Assembly (NCBI GenBank): GCA_050084515.1
Contig: CM114271.1
Coordinates: 19,096,001 to 19,160,000, forward strand
Length of the DNA: 64,000 nt
Reading direction: 5' to 3'
Origin: Blasia pusilla
Taxonomy: Eukaryota > Marchantiophyta > Marchantiopsida > Blasiales
The notes beneath the pieces are model-generated. The model did not search any database and was not told the origin of the DNA. It was given only the letters and a program-made list of their open reading frames with translations. Each line of letters opens with the position of its first letter. The stretch's first letter is position 1. This document shows positions 10,414 through 22,869 of the stretch, in pieces. The translations under genes were made by a program, and so were the position numbers.

Positions 10414-11032
10414 GTACTTCATGTATCAATTGATAGAGGTTTTGCAATGCCTCTCTTGGTCGTCAAAGAAGTACCATATCCTGTAGGCATCCGAGTTGAG
10501 GCTAGTCTTCACAAAAAAAAATTTACTACAAACCTATCACACATGTGGCCTAAGCATCCAAACATCTTGCTCCACAACCAACCATATCTTTGGAACACGT
10601 TCATCTCGTGCATACTAGTGTATGAGAATCCTTGTCTTTATGGCCAAATAAACAATCCATCAATAAGCACATCATATTCTCCTTAATGCGCATAGGATCT
10701 TATACTAGGGTGTTTATATAACACCCTAATTTCTTCAAGCATGTTGATATCGATGCTCCTATCTACGATGCAAACTCCCTCCCGTAGGGTGAGTAACTTC
10801 TTCACAAGCAACTTGAGCTACATTTATAATAGATGGCGAGTCATCTTTGGTCATGCGATGTGATGTGTATAACCCATGCACCATATTTGAGAAAAATGTA
10901 AAATGTTTGCTTAAGCAAATATATCACATGGAGATAAATGTGAGGTCTCATGCCAAAAAACATAAGGAATGTTAAACTTGTACATAGGATGATCAACCCC
11001 ATAATAAAAAAAAAACCCTTATTCATAGCAAG
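10414..11032. other. Non-coding stretch, no gene supported
   Basis: Short frames on both strands are interrupted and match nothing I recognise. AT-rich, with a poly-A run near 10,990-11,005. Confidence 0.4.
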
Positions 11033-11102
11033 TTAAGTGTATGTAGCTATAATCTTCCCTCTTAGCTTGTTAAGAGGGAAGATTATAGCTACATACACTT
11101 AA
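11033..11102. repeat. Perfect 32-bp inverted repeat with 6-bp loop
   Basis: Arms 11,033-11,064 and 11,071-11,102 are exact reverse complements, separated by GCTTGT. The folded RNA would be a 32-bp perfect hairpin, long enough for Dicer-like processing. No terminal repeats or target duplication of a larger element are evident around it. Confidence 0.9.
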
Positions 11103-11612
11103 TAGGATTATGACATGAGGCTACATGGGTATATCCCATTGATAGTAAGATCCGATGGCATGTTACAAGGCTTTGTCCTCCAATCTGAGTATGTGGTCTC
11201 CATATACAAGTAAGCTAGAGAGTCTACCTCCAAGCACATCATACCATTTTTGATGGGTGATGTTTACGCCACAACATCAACTTTTCCAATGAAAATATTG
11301 TGTACATAAGCAAAAATTGTGGAATGATAAGAAATTGCGAAAGAACTTTATGAGGTATATCTCTTTATATATCATCTCAATAGCAGGTGGATCTGGAATG
11401 TGGGCAAAAATTCAAGGATGACACATGCCTCCAATGGTCATAAGGGCATGCATGGCTAACTTACCTCACAAGGACATAATGTAGTGAGTGTAGTCTCATG
11501 TGGCTCACTAGCTATCGGGCGGATGATAAGACGTTAGGGGAAGCGTTCCCTTTTGGACTATTTTGTTAGGAATCTGTTGTGCAATAGGTGGAACAACACA
11601 TACATAAACACC
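11103..11612. other. Non-coding stretch, no gene supported
   Basis: No frame, RNA gene or clear repeat is visible. Confidence 0.4.
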
Positions 11613-11954
11613 TTAAAAACAAAAAACAGATATTTTATCTTTAGAAGAAGCAAGATAGTTTCCATGCAAGATATCTAAGCATGTGCACCCCACATGATAT
11701 AATGGAACTTGCCCATCTTTGTGTATATGATCGCCATGCATATTGACCTTGATATTAAAGGAATGGCTATGGGGAAAATCTTCTATGTCATTATCATGGA
11801 ATAAGTCGGTTATCTCTTTTGCACGCTCATCCTCCTCCTCCTCCTCCTCCTCCTCCTCATGATCAGATCTACCATCATCACTGGTGTATCCATTGTTACC
11901 CTCGTCTCCTTCCATATCACAGCTTGATGGAGAGCTTGGTTGGTTAGTAGGCAT
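11613..11954 (-). pseudogene. Acidic ORF fragment, possibly DNA-transposon derived
   Basis: A 113-codon frame with a run of glutamates encoded by a CTC/CCT microsatellite (11,831-11,858), then a segment containing VPLYHVGCTC. The acidic stretch followed by PLY.GCT recalls the region before the transposase core in plant CACTA TNP2-like proteins, but no catalytic block follows and the similarity is weak. It could also be an unrelated acidic host fragment. The flanking minus-strand frames (10,841-11,026 and 12,425-12,655) do not help. Confidence 0.25.
11831..11858. repeat. CCT/CTC microsatellite
   Basis: About nine uninterrupted CCT units. On the minus strand they encode the glutamate run of the acidic ORF fragment. 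Confidence 0.9.
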
Positions 11955-12765
11955 CCTCCTAGCCTTGAATTGATCCTCTTAGGAAGAAAAAAAGGGCATA
12001 TATTTCCTCCCATGAAAAGATGCTGCACCTTGCAATGCCTCCAAGATGGAGGAAGCCTTTGTACATTGGTTGTAGATATGTCAAAATATACTTCGTGGTT
12101 AGGGTTTAGGCTACCTCAAAGAGGAAATAAAAAATAAAATTCAAAAAAGATAAAAGAGAACATGTGTTTTATGATGCATGTATATACAATGGGAACATTG
12201 ATTTTTCATAGGTCTTCGGCATTTATAACTAACAGTTTGGATTATCTCCTTGCCTATGTGTATGGTTTTGCAATTGGTAGCAAAACCAAACCGCTTGTGT
12301 TGTCCTTCCACATACTTCCACAAGGTGTTTTCCTCAAGATTGGGACTAGATAATTTAATTTACCCAGCTATTTTACCACATCATACAAAATCATCATTAA
12401 TAGATTGTCTATGACAAGAGTTTCTCACAATAATACTATATGGGGATATCTACGAGACTTGGAGAAAGATGGAGCCCTATTCACCAACTCTTTCCATATG
12501 GTGAAGAAGTATATGGTACCAATGCACAATAATAAGACAAGATACATAGTCATGCATGTCTCTAAAAAGTGATAATATATCATATCTAGGATGAATACAC
12601 GAAAACCCGTCCAAAGACCTAAAGTCCATCTATCACTAGGTATCTTGTACCCCATATGTGTAGAAGCTCACGTGCATGGATGATCTAAGGACATCCCCAT
12701 AGGTTCATATCACACATATTCACACTCCAAGTTGTACTTTACATAAGGGCCTATCAACTCCACAT
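11955..12765. other. Non-coding stretch, no gene supported
   Basis: Short interrupted frames only. No repeat copy elsewhere in the window was noticed for this part. Confidence 0.35.
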
Positions 12766-13125
12766 GTCCATGTTTGATGGGCACAAGGTTGCACGTAGAC
12801 AAAGTCCGTGTCCGTGGACTTATGTCCGTCTTGAGGATGGACATGTCCGTGCGGGCCTGGATGCGGGCTCCATGAGCCCATGGCCCGTGCACATCGAGCA
12901 TTCCATCCTTTCTTAGCCAGTGCAAATCACGCCCAATGCCCATTTTTAGGTCAGGCCCACGTCACGGCTAAGTTCGGCCCGCGTCGCACCCTCTGATTCA
13001 TCACGTCAAGCCGTAGCCCACATGCGGGCCCAAAAGTCTACGCGCCCTGCCCCCCAATGCAGGCCCATGAGCCCGCGTCTGAGCTTGCATGCGAGCCCCC
13101 CGCCCCCCAATAATGAAGTCTTAGA
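12766..13125. repeat. GC-rich dispersed repeat, copy 1
   Basis: Contains GTGGACTTATGTCCGTC followed by GGACATG and a GGGCCTGG segment; the same succession is at about 53,360-53,500 with many substitutions. It is noticeably richer in GC (many GCCC and GGGC words) than its AT-rich surroundings. No coding frame spans it. The element type is unknown. Confidence 0.5.
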
Positions 13126-13169
13126 GTCACCTCATAGATGGTGGCTCTAAGAAAAAAATAATCTTGGGC

Positions 13170-15900
13170 ATATAGCACCAGAGTTGATAGCAGGGCCTCT
13201 GAATCTCCCTTTTAGCAAGGCCACTAAAATCTATGCTCTAGGAATGATTGTGAAGAATTTTAACTATCTGACATACAACCTCTTTGTCGAGAATGCCCAA
13301 GCGAACGTGAGATTTACTTATTTGGAAAGGATTCCAAAGTGGGCATCAGCTCCAAATCCCTCTAATCACAAAAGCTTAGAGTATCTTATTGCATATATCT
13401 GAGCAAATGCCAAAGTATTAGGTGTAGACGATGTAGATTTGGGATTAAGGCCATCAACAATGATAGTGTGATTGTAAAATCTATTTGAGGATACGATATT
13501 TTTCATGAGAGATGGAAGACTTGGTTCAAAAAGATGAATATGTTAGTATAATTTTTTGTAAATGATGAAGCTTGATTGATCTATGGATGTATCGTGTGTC
13601 ATCGTATGACTATTACTGGAATCATTTCTAAATCACCTTTTTTTATATTTTGGTGAAAGACAAGATGGAGTTGCCACCTCATGAAGATTGTAGCCCTCAC
13701 GACAATGAGCACAACAGAAGAGGGGAAGAACACCTCGATACACCAACACCACAGATCCCCGCAAAGGTGAACAAGAAAAGGGTCTCGCAATTTGTCACGG
13801 AAGATGAATTGAAGGCGTACTTGGATAGTGCCATTGACCCACAATTTGTGAAAGGAGAGTTCAAGAAGTCACGGTTGAAGTGGCTCAAGCGTGCGATTGG
13901 AGAATTTGAAAGGAAAGTGGAAGAGAATGAGTAGAAAAAGGATTGGGATTTATGCAATGGCATCCGAAAGTACAAAGATCTCCCTAAGAGGAAGAGGGAG
14001 TTAGTGAGCAAGGTATTTGTTTAGCTCAAAGTCGCGAAGTTGATGAAGGATATGGAGGTTCAGTACAGGGATGTGGATGAGGGGTCTTCAAGAAGAGATA
14101 AGAGACCTAGAGAAGAAGATTGTATAATCCCACCCGAGATCCCACTGCCATACTTAAAAAAAACAAGAGTGGAAGCTTCATCACCACAAGCGTCATCACG
14201 CCATTATCACCAAGGTGGATTGTCAAGAAGCCTTAGAGCCATACTATCTTCCTTGGATGGTCATAGAAGAAATCATTGTGTTAAAGAAGAGATACATGAT
14301 GAGAGTGGGGATGAAGGGTGAGTGCAGATGGGGGTGAAGGATAGACAAGATGGTTTGAATAACCTCTATGTAGGTCGTAGTACGATCTTTGATGAGCCCG
14401 AGGAGAGTTTTGATCGCCCTTTACATAGCGGTGCTCTTCCCCAAACCTTTTTTGGGGAGAGTGCTTTGGATAATCGCGAGGTAATGCCTCGTCTATCATA
14501 GTTGGAGAGTTTAATAAAAAAAATTCGACACAATGTTGATTTAGCCACGGAATACAACGTTTTGAAGGGGAAGTATGAATAGCTATGTGAGGAGGATATC
14601 AGATTGAAGAGAGAGATGGAGAGGCTTTTGAATGAATCTATTGCCAGAGATGACCTCCATAGAAGGCAAAGAGCTGTAATGGTTGACCACACACAGTAGT
14701 GGAGGAGAGCATATGAAAACATCATGGCAAGTGACAACAAGAGATGAATGAACTATTGCGATGGAGAGCAAGGGGTAACATGGGAGAACTCACCCCCAAG
14801 ACAACTCTACTTCAGGGTCGTCTCGTGAAGGAGGTTGATATAATCTTATTTCAACCTATCGAGAAGTTGTGGCCTCCAGCTCTACGTGCAAGATGGGACA
14901 ATGTCGTAGATCCAAACGCTGCAAACTATGCCTCTACGTAGTTGGCACCAACACCTCTTAATCGGAGCACACAAGTGCAAGATCTTTCGGATTGGATGAA
15001 GGCAATCGTAGTAAGTGAAGGAGGGGCCCTCACGCCAAACAAATGGCCCAAATGCATGATCTGCTTCAATCCCGTTGGTGGAAAAGGTTGCCACGTGATA
15101 GGCATATGTAAAGCTTGTTATTGGAATCCATATTGTCTTCAAAAGGCCATGCTACTATCTCACAAGTGTCCAACTTGTAGACAAGCTTTGTCAGGAAGAC
15201 TCTATCACCTTTTCGGCATATCTTTCCGCTACCAATCTTGATGGCAATGCTCCACCCAAATATCGAAAGCAAACCCAAGAGCAAGAAAATTTCACTTTTA
15301 CTTTATCGTAGCCCTCAATCGAACTATGACCTCAAAGTGAATATAGATGGGGTGGTTCAAGAAAAAATCCCTCGTCAACAGAGGATTGATCGGGCAATGC
15401 GAGCGTGGCTGGTCTGCTTCATTGACATGTACGATCGAGGAGACCTCATCGACGGAATAGCCATTGATCTCCATAATCGAGAGGCGGAAAACTTCTTCTT
15501 TGCTTAGGGGTTGAATCCACAGGAAGTTCAAGACGCCCTCAACACAACTCGACAACTTGTGCTAAACCATCATCATTGGTGGATGACCTTGTTTTCAAGA
15601 GACTTGAATTGATCTGGCCACATTTCTTATGGCAAGATATTTCTCAAATGACGGAAGGGGGATATCCTCGAACATACCATTATCCTTGTCCAACGCAGGA
15701 CAACCTCTTTGGATTCTTCAAGAGAGAGTGGGAGATGTTTTCGACATAGCCAACACAAGAAATAGATCATGTTGAAGCCAATGTTGAGTTGGAGAAGACT
15801 ATTCCTCGTGGAGGTGAGGCGCGTGACTAGAGCTAGGGGAAGAGGAGGAAGAGTTGGTGAGACATCAACACCGGTGTTACATATATCTGATGATGAATGA
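13170..15900 (+). pseudogene. Decayed gene with coiled coil and RING-like finger, unrecognised
   Basis: A coherent protein can be followed through in-frame stops and a few frameshifts. From 13,650 there is a basic, charged region (VTEDELKAYLDSAIDPQF). From about 14,500 to 14,760 comes a helical, Glu/Arg-rich segment, then at about 15,050-15,185 a cysteine cluster: CMICFNPVGG, CHVIGICKACYW and HKCPTCRQ, the spacing of a RING-type zinc finger (ubiquitin ligases). Downstream pieces (15,238-15,507 and about 15,580-15,760) also read as protein. Stops at 13,932, about 14,578, 14,696, 14,742 and 14,939 can be explained by C-to-T change in CAG or CGA. Plus-strand fragments at 13,184-13,402 may be an upstream exon. 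Host gene or transposon gene is undecided. Confidence 0.5.
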
Positions 15901-17039
15901 GATTAGATAGAATGAGTTCATATTTATATCTTTGTAATGTACATAAGTATTAGGTTCCTCTCAATCCGGATGTTCTGTGGGGTACTACTCACTTTTTGTA
16001 AATACATTTTCAAAATATTTCACTGAGGAGACTTGTGAATGTGAGCCAGTCACGAATGTTGTCTATAAAGTGACTTCATGAAATGAATGAAAGTTTTCTC
16101 TTGGTTATAAGTCTTTGGATAAGATGGAAGGAACGATAATTGAAAGGTTTGTTTGATATTAATTTTAATATTTTATTTATTGATATTTTTTTTTGCATAT
16201 ATTCAAACATCTTGAACTTATACTTGATATAAGGAGTTCCCATTAATTATTTTATAAAATAATTAATATCCAAGAAGAGTATTTTGATTTTTTTCCCAAT
16301 GGGCTATATCATACTATTAAGGACGTTAGCCATGGCTAACGTGCTCCTAACGCCACGCGGGAAGCCTATTTATTTCTCAATCATTTTTGAATAATTTCCC
16401 TATACTAAGGTAAGTTTTGAATAGAAAAGAGGAATTTATATTAATTTAATTAAAAAAATATTTATTATATAATGAATAAATATTATTTCCCAAATATTTT
16501 TGCAGCTCTTCATTTTGATCATTTAAAAAAAATATAATTTAAACTAATATTTCGGAATTTAGGAAAAAAACCTATACTTGTAATTTCAAGTTAATTTTGG
16601 AAGGGAAATTAATCTTCTAGAATTTTTTTCATTTTTTTTATCTCTCCTCATTTGAAAATTTAAAATTATTTTTGTAGGTTTATGCAAACAAAATTTAAAG
16701 TTTAGTTTTGAGGGGAGATTAAATTTTCTTTTGGGAAAAATGAAAAGGATAATAGGATAGTAATGGGAGAAGAATTATTCTTCAAAATAAAAGAAGACAT
16801 ATCATTTCTTTAATATTTTTAACTTTCAAGTTAGATTGGGGGAAATTTAATCCCTCTTTTGGGAAATTAATTGATCAAAATAAGAGATTTTCTTATATTT
16901 ATTGAAATATGGGGATTGGAAAAAGGAATTTTTTTTTCAAAATTAATAAATAAAAATATATGTTTGAATCAAATTTTAAAGGAAAAAAGTGTTTGAATTG
17001 TGTTTAGTGAGCAATATTGCATGGGGTAGAATTCGAAAG
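15901..17039. other. Very AT-rich stretch
   Basis: Dominated by A/T runs (notably 16,430-16,560 and 16,900-16,980), with no open frame, RNA gene or repeat family recognised. It adjoins the satellite array that begins near 17,040. Confidence 0.5.
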
Positions 17040-19925
17040 GGATTTGGGTGGAGTAGAAAACAAAGGCCGGCGATTTGATTTGGGAACTACAGTTTGGAAA
17101 ACTCTCGCTTAGGTAGGGACTCACGTCTCTGGAACCAAAACCTGAGTTCCAATTGATCATCCCTGTTATTTCAAGAACTGGATCTAGAAGGAAGCCGGGA
17201 AAGAGGCCTGCGATTTGATTTGGGAACTATAGCTTTGAATGCTCCCATTTGGGATCAGTTTGAACTTGAGTTCTAGTTGATCCTCATTATCATTTCGAGA
17301 ATTGGATCTCTAGTTCCAATAGTGAGGAATCGGATAAGGAGGCCCACGATCTCATTTGGGAACTACAGTTTCAAAAGAAGCCATTTGGGCTCAATTGAAC
17401 TGGAACCCGAGTTCCGATTTATCTTCCTTCTCATTTCAAGAACTAGATCTATATTTCCGATGGTGAGGTAGCAAGGAGAGTGGTCGAAAATTTGATTTGG
17501 GAACTACAGTTCCAAAAGTAGCTAGTTGGTTTCGATTAATCCTCCTTCTCATCTCGAGAACTAGATCTCTAGTTCCCATGGTGAGAAAGCCGGGAAGGAG
17601 GTCTACGATCTCTTTTGGGAACAACAATTCTGAATGCCCCCGTTTGGGCTCACTAATCATGTCAGGAACGGGAACCTGAGTTCGGATTGATCCTCCTCAT
17701 TTTGAGAACAGGATCTATACTTCCGATGGAGAGGTAGTGAAGAATGAGCCCGGCGATTTGATTTTAGAACTATGGTCCTGAAAGCCCTCGTTTAGGTAGG
17801 GACTCCCGTCTCTTGAATCGGAACCTGAGTTCCAATTGCTCATCCTTCTCATTTCGACAACTAGAACTAGAGTTCCGATGGTGAGGTAGTAAGGAAAGAG
17901 GACGAGGATTTGATTTGGGAACCGTTCCGGCTTTGTTGTCTAGTGTGGAACCGGAACGGGAGTTCTCATTGATCCTCCTTTTCAATTCGAGAACTAGATC
18001 TAGAGTTCTGATAGTGAGGTAGTAAGGAAAGAGGCAGATGATTTGATTTGGGAACTACACTTCCGAAAGACCTCATTCCGGGATGGACTCTCGTCTATGG
18101 AATCGGAACCTGAGTTCCGATTCATTCTCCTTCTAATTTTGAGAGTTGGATATGGAGGTACGATGGTGAGGAAGGTGGGAAGGAGGACGGCGATCTCATT
18201 TGGGAACTATAGTTCCGAAAGCATCTGTTCGGGCTCCGTTGTTGAGTGTGGAAGAGGAACTTGAGTTATGATTGATCCTCCTCATTTCAAGAACTAGATC
18301 TAGAGTTCTAATGATGAGGAAGTAAGGAAAGAGGCCGGCGATTTGATTTGGGAACTACACTTCCAAAAGACCTCATTCCGGGATGGACTCTCATCCATGG
18401 AACAAAAACCGGATTTTCGATTCATCTTGCTTCTAATTTTGAGAGCTTGATATAGAGTTCCCATGGTGAGGAAGCCACGAAGGAGGACAACGAACTCATT
18501 TGGGAACTACAGTTCTGAAAGTACCCATTCGGGCTCACTAGTTGTGTCTGGAACCGGAACCTGAGTTCCAATTCATCCTCCCTCTCATTTCGAGAACTAG
18601 ATGTAGAGTTCCGATGGTGAGGTAGTAAGGAAAGAGGTCCGCGATTTGATTTGGGAACTACACTTCTTAAAGACCTCATTCAAGGATGGACTCTCGTCTA
18701 TGAAACCAGAACCTGAGTTCTGATTGATTGTGCTTCTGATTTCGAGAGTTGGATGTAGAGTTCCGATGGTGAGGAAGCTGGGAAGGAGGACGGCGATCTC
18801 ATTGGGGAACTACAGTTCCGAAAGCAGCTAGTCAGGCTCCATTGTCGAGTGTGGAACCAGAACGTGAGTTTTGATTCATCCTTCTTCTCATTTTGAGAAG
18901 TGGATCTCTAGTTCCGATGGTGTGGAAGCCGGGAAGAAGGCCCGCAATCTCATTTAGGAACTATAGCTCCGGATGCCCCCATTCGGACTAAGTTATTTTT
19001 TCAGGAACTAGTATCTGAGTGCCAATTGATCCTTCTTCTCATTTTGAGAATGGGATCTCTAGTTCAGATAGTGAGGAATCTGATAAGGAGGCGTGCGATC
19101 TGATTTGGGAACTACAGTTCCGAAAGCAACCGTTTGGGTGCCATTGTTGAGTGTGGAACCGGAACCTTAGTTCTGATTGTTCCTCCTTCTCATTTTGAGA
19201 GCTAGATCTAGAGTTTCGATGGTGAGATAGTAAGGAACGAGGCCGGAGATTTGATTTGGGAAGTACAGTTCCGAAAGCCCTCGTTTAGGTAGGGACTCCC
19301 GTCTCTCGAACCGGAACCTATGTTGTGATTGATCCTCCTTCTCATTTCAAGAACTAGATCTAGAGTTCCGATGATGAGGTAGTAAGGAAAGAGGCCGGGG
19401 ATTTGATTTGGGAACTACACTTCCAAAAGATCTCATTCAAGGATGGACTCTCATCTATGGAACTAGAACCTAAGTTTGGATTGATCCTCCTTCTAATTTC
19501 AAGAGCTAGATATAGAGTTCTGATGGTGAGGAATCCAATAAAGAGGCCCGCGATCTCATTTGGGAACTACAGTTGTGAAAGGAGCCGTTCGGGCTTAGTT
19601 GTTGCTCTGCAACTGAAACCTAAGTTCTAATTGATCCTTCTTCTCATTCTAAGAATAGTATATGTAGTTCCAATATTGAGAAATCCGATAAGGAGTCCTG
19701 CGATCTCATTTGGGAACTACAAATCCAAAAGCAGCCATTGGGGCTCAATGGTTGCGTCTTGAATGAAAACCTGAGTTCCGATTGATCCTCCTTCTCTTTT
19801 TGAGAACTAGATCCATAATTTCCATTGTGAGGTAGCAGGCATAGAGGCCTGCGATTGGATTTGGGAACTCTGGTTCTGAAAGCACTGGTTTAGGTAGCCG
19901 TTCATTTCTAGATTCAGGGCTATCA
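17040..19925. repeat. Satellite array, ~151-bp monomers, about 20 copies
   Basis: The landmark TTTGGGAACTA recurs at 17,081, 17,221, 17,357, 17,498, 17,616, then with near-constant spacing of 148-152 from about 18,049 to 19,861. The first monomers (118-149 bp) are less regular, as at the edge of a tandem array. Each monomer holds a GATTTGATTTGGGAACTAC or GATCTCATTTGGGAACTAC block, a GAACC(T)GAGTTCC block, a TGATCCTCCTTCTCATTT block and an AACTAGATCTAGAGTTCC block. Two monomer subtypes appear to alternate in the middle, suggesting higher-order structure. The monomer length falls in the usual plant satellite and centromere range; a centromeric role is not shown. Confidence 0.9.
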
Positions 19926-20789
19926 AACTCATCCTAGATCCATACTTCCGGTACAATTGAATATATGGCTTTTATTGCGAGGCGGGAGATGTCATGCAGA
20001 GTTGGATTCCTGAGTGCCCTTCGTGAAGGTATTTTGGTCGTTCTATCATTTCTAGAAGTGATATGCTTGTCAGTGTTAAGGTTTTAGGGTTTGCAAGTAC
20101 ACTTTCGATTGACAACCTACATGTAGAGTTACAAAAATGGTTTAGGGAATTGGATTCACTTATCATTTGTTCAACTAGATCTATAGTTCCGATTCTTAGG
20201 TACTCCCAACCAACTGAGGTCAGCTTGGTCTTTTGGAACTAGAGTTCCAATTGCTAAATGGGCTGGAATGAGTTTGCATTTATGGAATTGGATCTATAGT
20301 TCTAATTCTTATGTAGTCCTTGTAAAGGCTAGCAGTGTTATTGAGAACTGTAGATTAGGTATCAAAACTTGGGTTGATTTGAGTGAGGTTATCACAGTGC
20401 AATTGCGGCGCTAACGCGTGCCACCGCCTTATTGAGTTTTAGTTCTGAATGCATTTTGCTGATGGCTAGCCGTGCTTTTTGAGGAGTTGGGTCACTGGTC
20501 TATTTATCTACTACGTTTGTAGTATAAACTTCTCTCTTTTAGTCCCATCTTACTAAAGTAGATAATGGTGGAGGGACAAGGAGAAAGAGGAACGTCAAAG
20601 GCTGCAATACTTGGCCTCTGATGCTTGGGTTTCTTCCTGACAGTGTATTTAATTTCATTAAAGGGATTGGCTCGTACGGTTTGAATACCGGACGCAACGG
20701 TTAGTATGTTAAGATCTACGATTCTACACGTGGGAACCCACATAGATTATGATCTGCCATGTTCAGTCAAGTATGGACTTGAGATCCTA
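19926..20789. other. Satellite-flanking DNA with scattered palindromes
   Basis: The 151-bp periodicity stops, but related words continue: GGAACTAGAGTTCC at 20,235-20,248 and ATCTATAGTTC words near 20,170 and 20,295. No gene is supported; short minus-strand frames near 20,000-20,740 look accidental. Confidence 0.5.
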
Positions 20790-21085
20790 TTGCAAGCCCC
20801 CTAACCTCGTAATGATTCAAACGTTGTATCCCTTCAAATGCTATAACGCTTCGTTCAGACGTGGTAATGTTTCTGATGTAGTAGCCTTTCTGATATGGTA
20901 AGTATCCAAACGTAGTATCCTCTAGGACGTGGTAATGCTCCATCCTTGTAGCCCTCCAGACATGCAAACGCTTCACACGTAGTAGTCCTTCACACTTGGA
21001 AACCCTTTAGACTTAGTACTCCTTCAGAAGATATCACCACTTCTAACGTCGTGGCAATTTAGACGTAGTACCCCTTCAGCGTTAT
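20790..21085. repeat. Degenerate short-period repeat of ACGTAGTA / CTTCAG words
   Basis: Words such as ACGTAGTA, ACGTGGTAATG and CCTTCAGA recur every roughly 20-40 bp, with many substitutions. It looks like an old microrepeat of a unit near 20 bp, ending shortly before the first exon-like block of gene U. Confidence 0.5.
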
Positions 21086-21349
21086 GCTAAGTTTTTTGTA
21101 CTGTGGACAAAGAACCAATCATGAAGAATTGCTATCGTTCACTACTTTGTGTTGCGATTGGTAGAGGTTTGGAGGGAGTACTTTTGCAACTACCCTAAAA
21201 CTAGAGTCTATTGTAGCCATGCAAGCCTACATAGTTTTGGCGGGCGAATGTATGCTAGAACTATATCTAACATGGAAGTTTGATTGAACCACGGGGGTAA
21301 ATTGGAACATATGTTAGGGTGAGGAATCCTATAACACAATTAGGCGGCT

Positions 21350-22560
21350 GTCAAATTTCCTCCTCTTTCGGACAATGAGGTTCTGACCAAGGTGGACGTC
21401 ATCCTTGTTGGGTTCAATCGGATGTTGGGACATCATTGTTGTAAGTTTTAGTATCAATTCCTAGATTTACGAGAGAAACAGAAGGACGTTCTGTGATACA
21501 TTATTGAATCAGGAGTTTGGATTGAATCTGATGGTGTCAATGGACCCCCGGTTCAAAATCTTTAGCTCATTGAATTCCACTGTAGACCAGAGCAACAAGT
21601 GCCTAAGGAACCGAGTTCCGAAATTCCTTAGGTTGTGCAGATCTCCACTTTCCAATTCACCAAGGTTAGTTCACGTCTACATATGTTCGCACCAAATGGA
21701 TTTATGATGAATACTATTTTGTTCGATTCTTGTCTATCGTGCGTTAAGAAATGCGTTATCTCTCCTGTGTTTAACGCATTTCTTACGAATTCTCATGTTG
21801 TAGTAAAGTTTTTCGGTCTATAATCATGGTTACGAAGCAGATTTTTACCCGGACAAAGGTTCTAGGTGCTTTGATCCGCAACCAAAGATTGACTTTCAAT
21901 TTGAACTCCATAAAGCCGATTTTTCGGGCTTAAGGGATGAACTTTAGAATATCGGTTGGGCGAAGGGTGTCCGAAATAAGACTGAATGTCAAACTTGCAA
22001 GGAAGGAGAGCGCAATTTTGGGTGGAATGCACTTGATTAGGTGTAGCATTGTTGCTAGTGATACATTCTTGGTGTTGCATCTCTTAGATGCGGATAATGA
22101 AGAGAACTATTATATGGATATTACTCAATCCGTCGCTTACCAAGCCGACTTGAATTCGGGAGTTCAAACTCGTCCTCATGATATCCAAGAGCTAGTGATG
22201 AGAGGTCTTGTTTCATCAAACATTCATGACGTTTGTAAATTTTTTAGAGAGGTGATTCGGGTAGCTATCGAGGTTGCTACCCCCGAGTTTGCATTACCAT
22301 TGATGCTACAACAAGAAAAAAAAGGTAGCGCCCATTGGGTTGGGGAAAGAGACGACAAGTTCTCGTCTGGAAAAGGTTGTAGACTCTATGTTAGAGATTG
22401 GGTCTATTGTCATGGTCCAAGAAAACAAGGTCGCCAAGCTTCATGCAAGGGCGACACAAGAGTTTGTTGAGTGTACGAAGCCGACACAAGAGAGATTGTG
22501 GGAGCAGTTCAAGGAACGTATTATATTTAGAACTCTACTCTGAAAATCTTTCGATTAGAT
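21350..22560 (+). pseudogene. Decayed multi-exon gene U, first recognisable exons
   Basis: Exon-like coding blocks end at good donors: LTKVDVILVGFNRMLGHHC before GTAAGT at about 21,440, and STFQFTK before GTTAGT at about 21,664. A longer exon starts after AAGCAG near 21,840 and runs past 22,470 with one break: the frame shifts at an A-run near 22,315 and continues through a helical segment (LEKVVDSMLEIGSIVMVQE). No domain is recognised. Neighbouring intron-like DNA carries the GGAACTNNAGTTCC palindrome family, for example GAACTTAAGTTC at 22,863-22,874. Confidence 0.5.
21745..21785. repeat. 14-bp perfect inverted repeat in a U intron
   Basis: TAAGAAATGCGTTA at 21,745-21,758 pairs exactly with 21,772-21,785 across a 13-base loop. 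Confidence 0.85.
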
Positions 22561-22869
22561 GTCAATGATTTCATACTTGCCCCGCTTGACATCAAAGCGA
22601 GGGAGCTTTATCAGAAGTGAGTGAATGCCCTGATGCATAGTCTCTTGCTGCCAACTCGATATCAAGTTGGCAGCAATCAAGAAGAAGTGGAAGAGGAAGA
22701 TTGGAGAATTGGTGGGTTTCCTTCCATTAAGGATCACTAATGCAATACCATTCGAATCAAAATTTGAATTTCGTATCGGAACTTGAATTTTGATAGAACA
22801 GATACTACACATGCCATCTCTGCCTTTAATCAGTCTGAGTTGTTATCATTGGTATTCTAATTGAACTTA

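Noticed and set aside
11613-12655. CACTA transposase gene
   Set aside because: Only one weak PLY.GCT match; no catalytic region, terminal CACTA repeats or 3-bp target duplication visible. Kept only as a low-confidence fragment.
17040-19925. CRISPR-like regular array
   Set aside because: The whole ~151-bp unit repeats, not a short repeat with unique spacers; this is a eukaryotic satellite.
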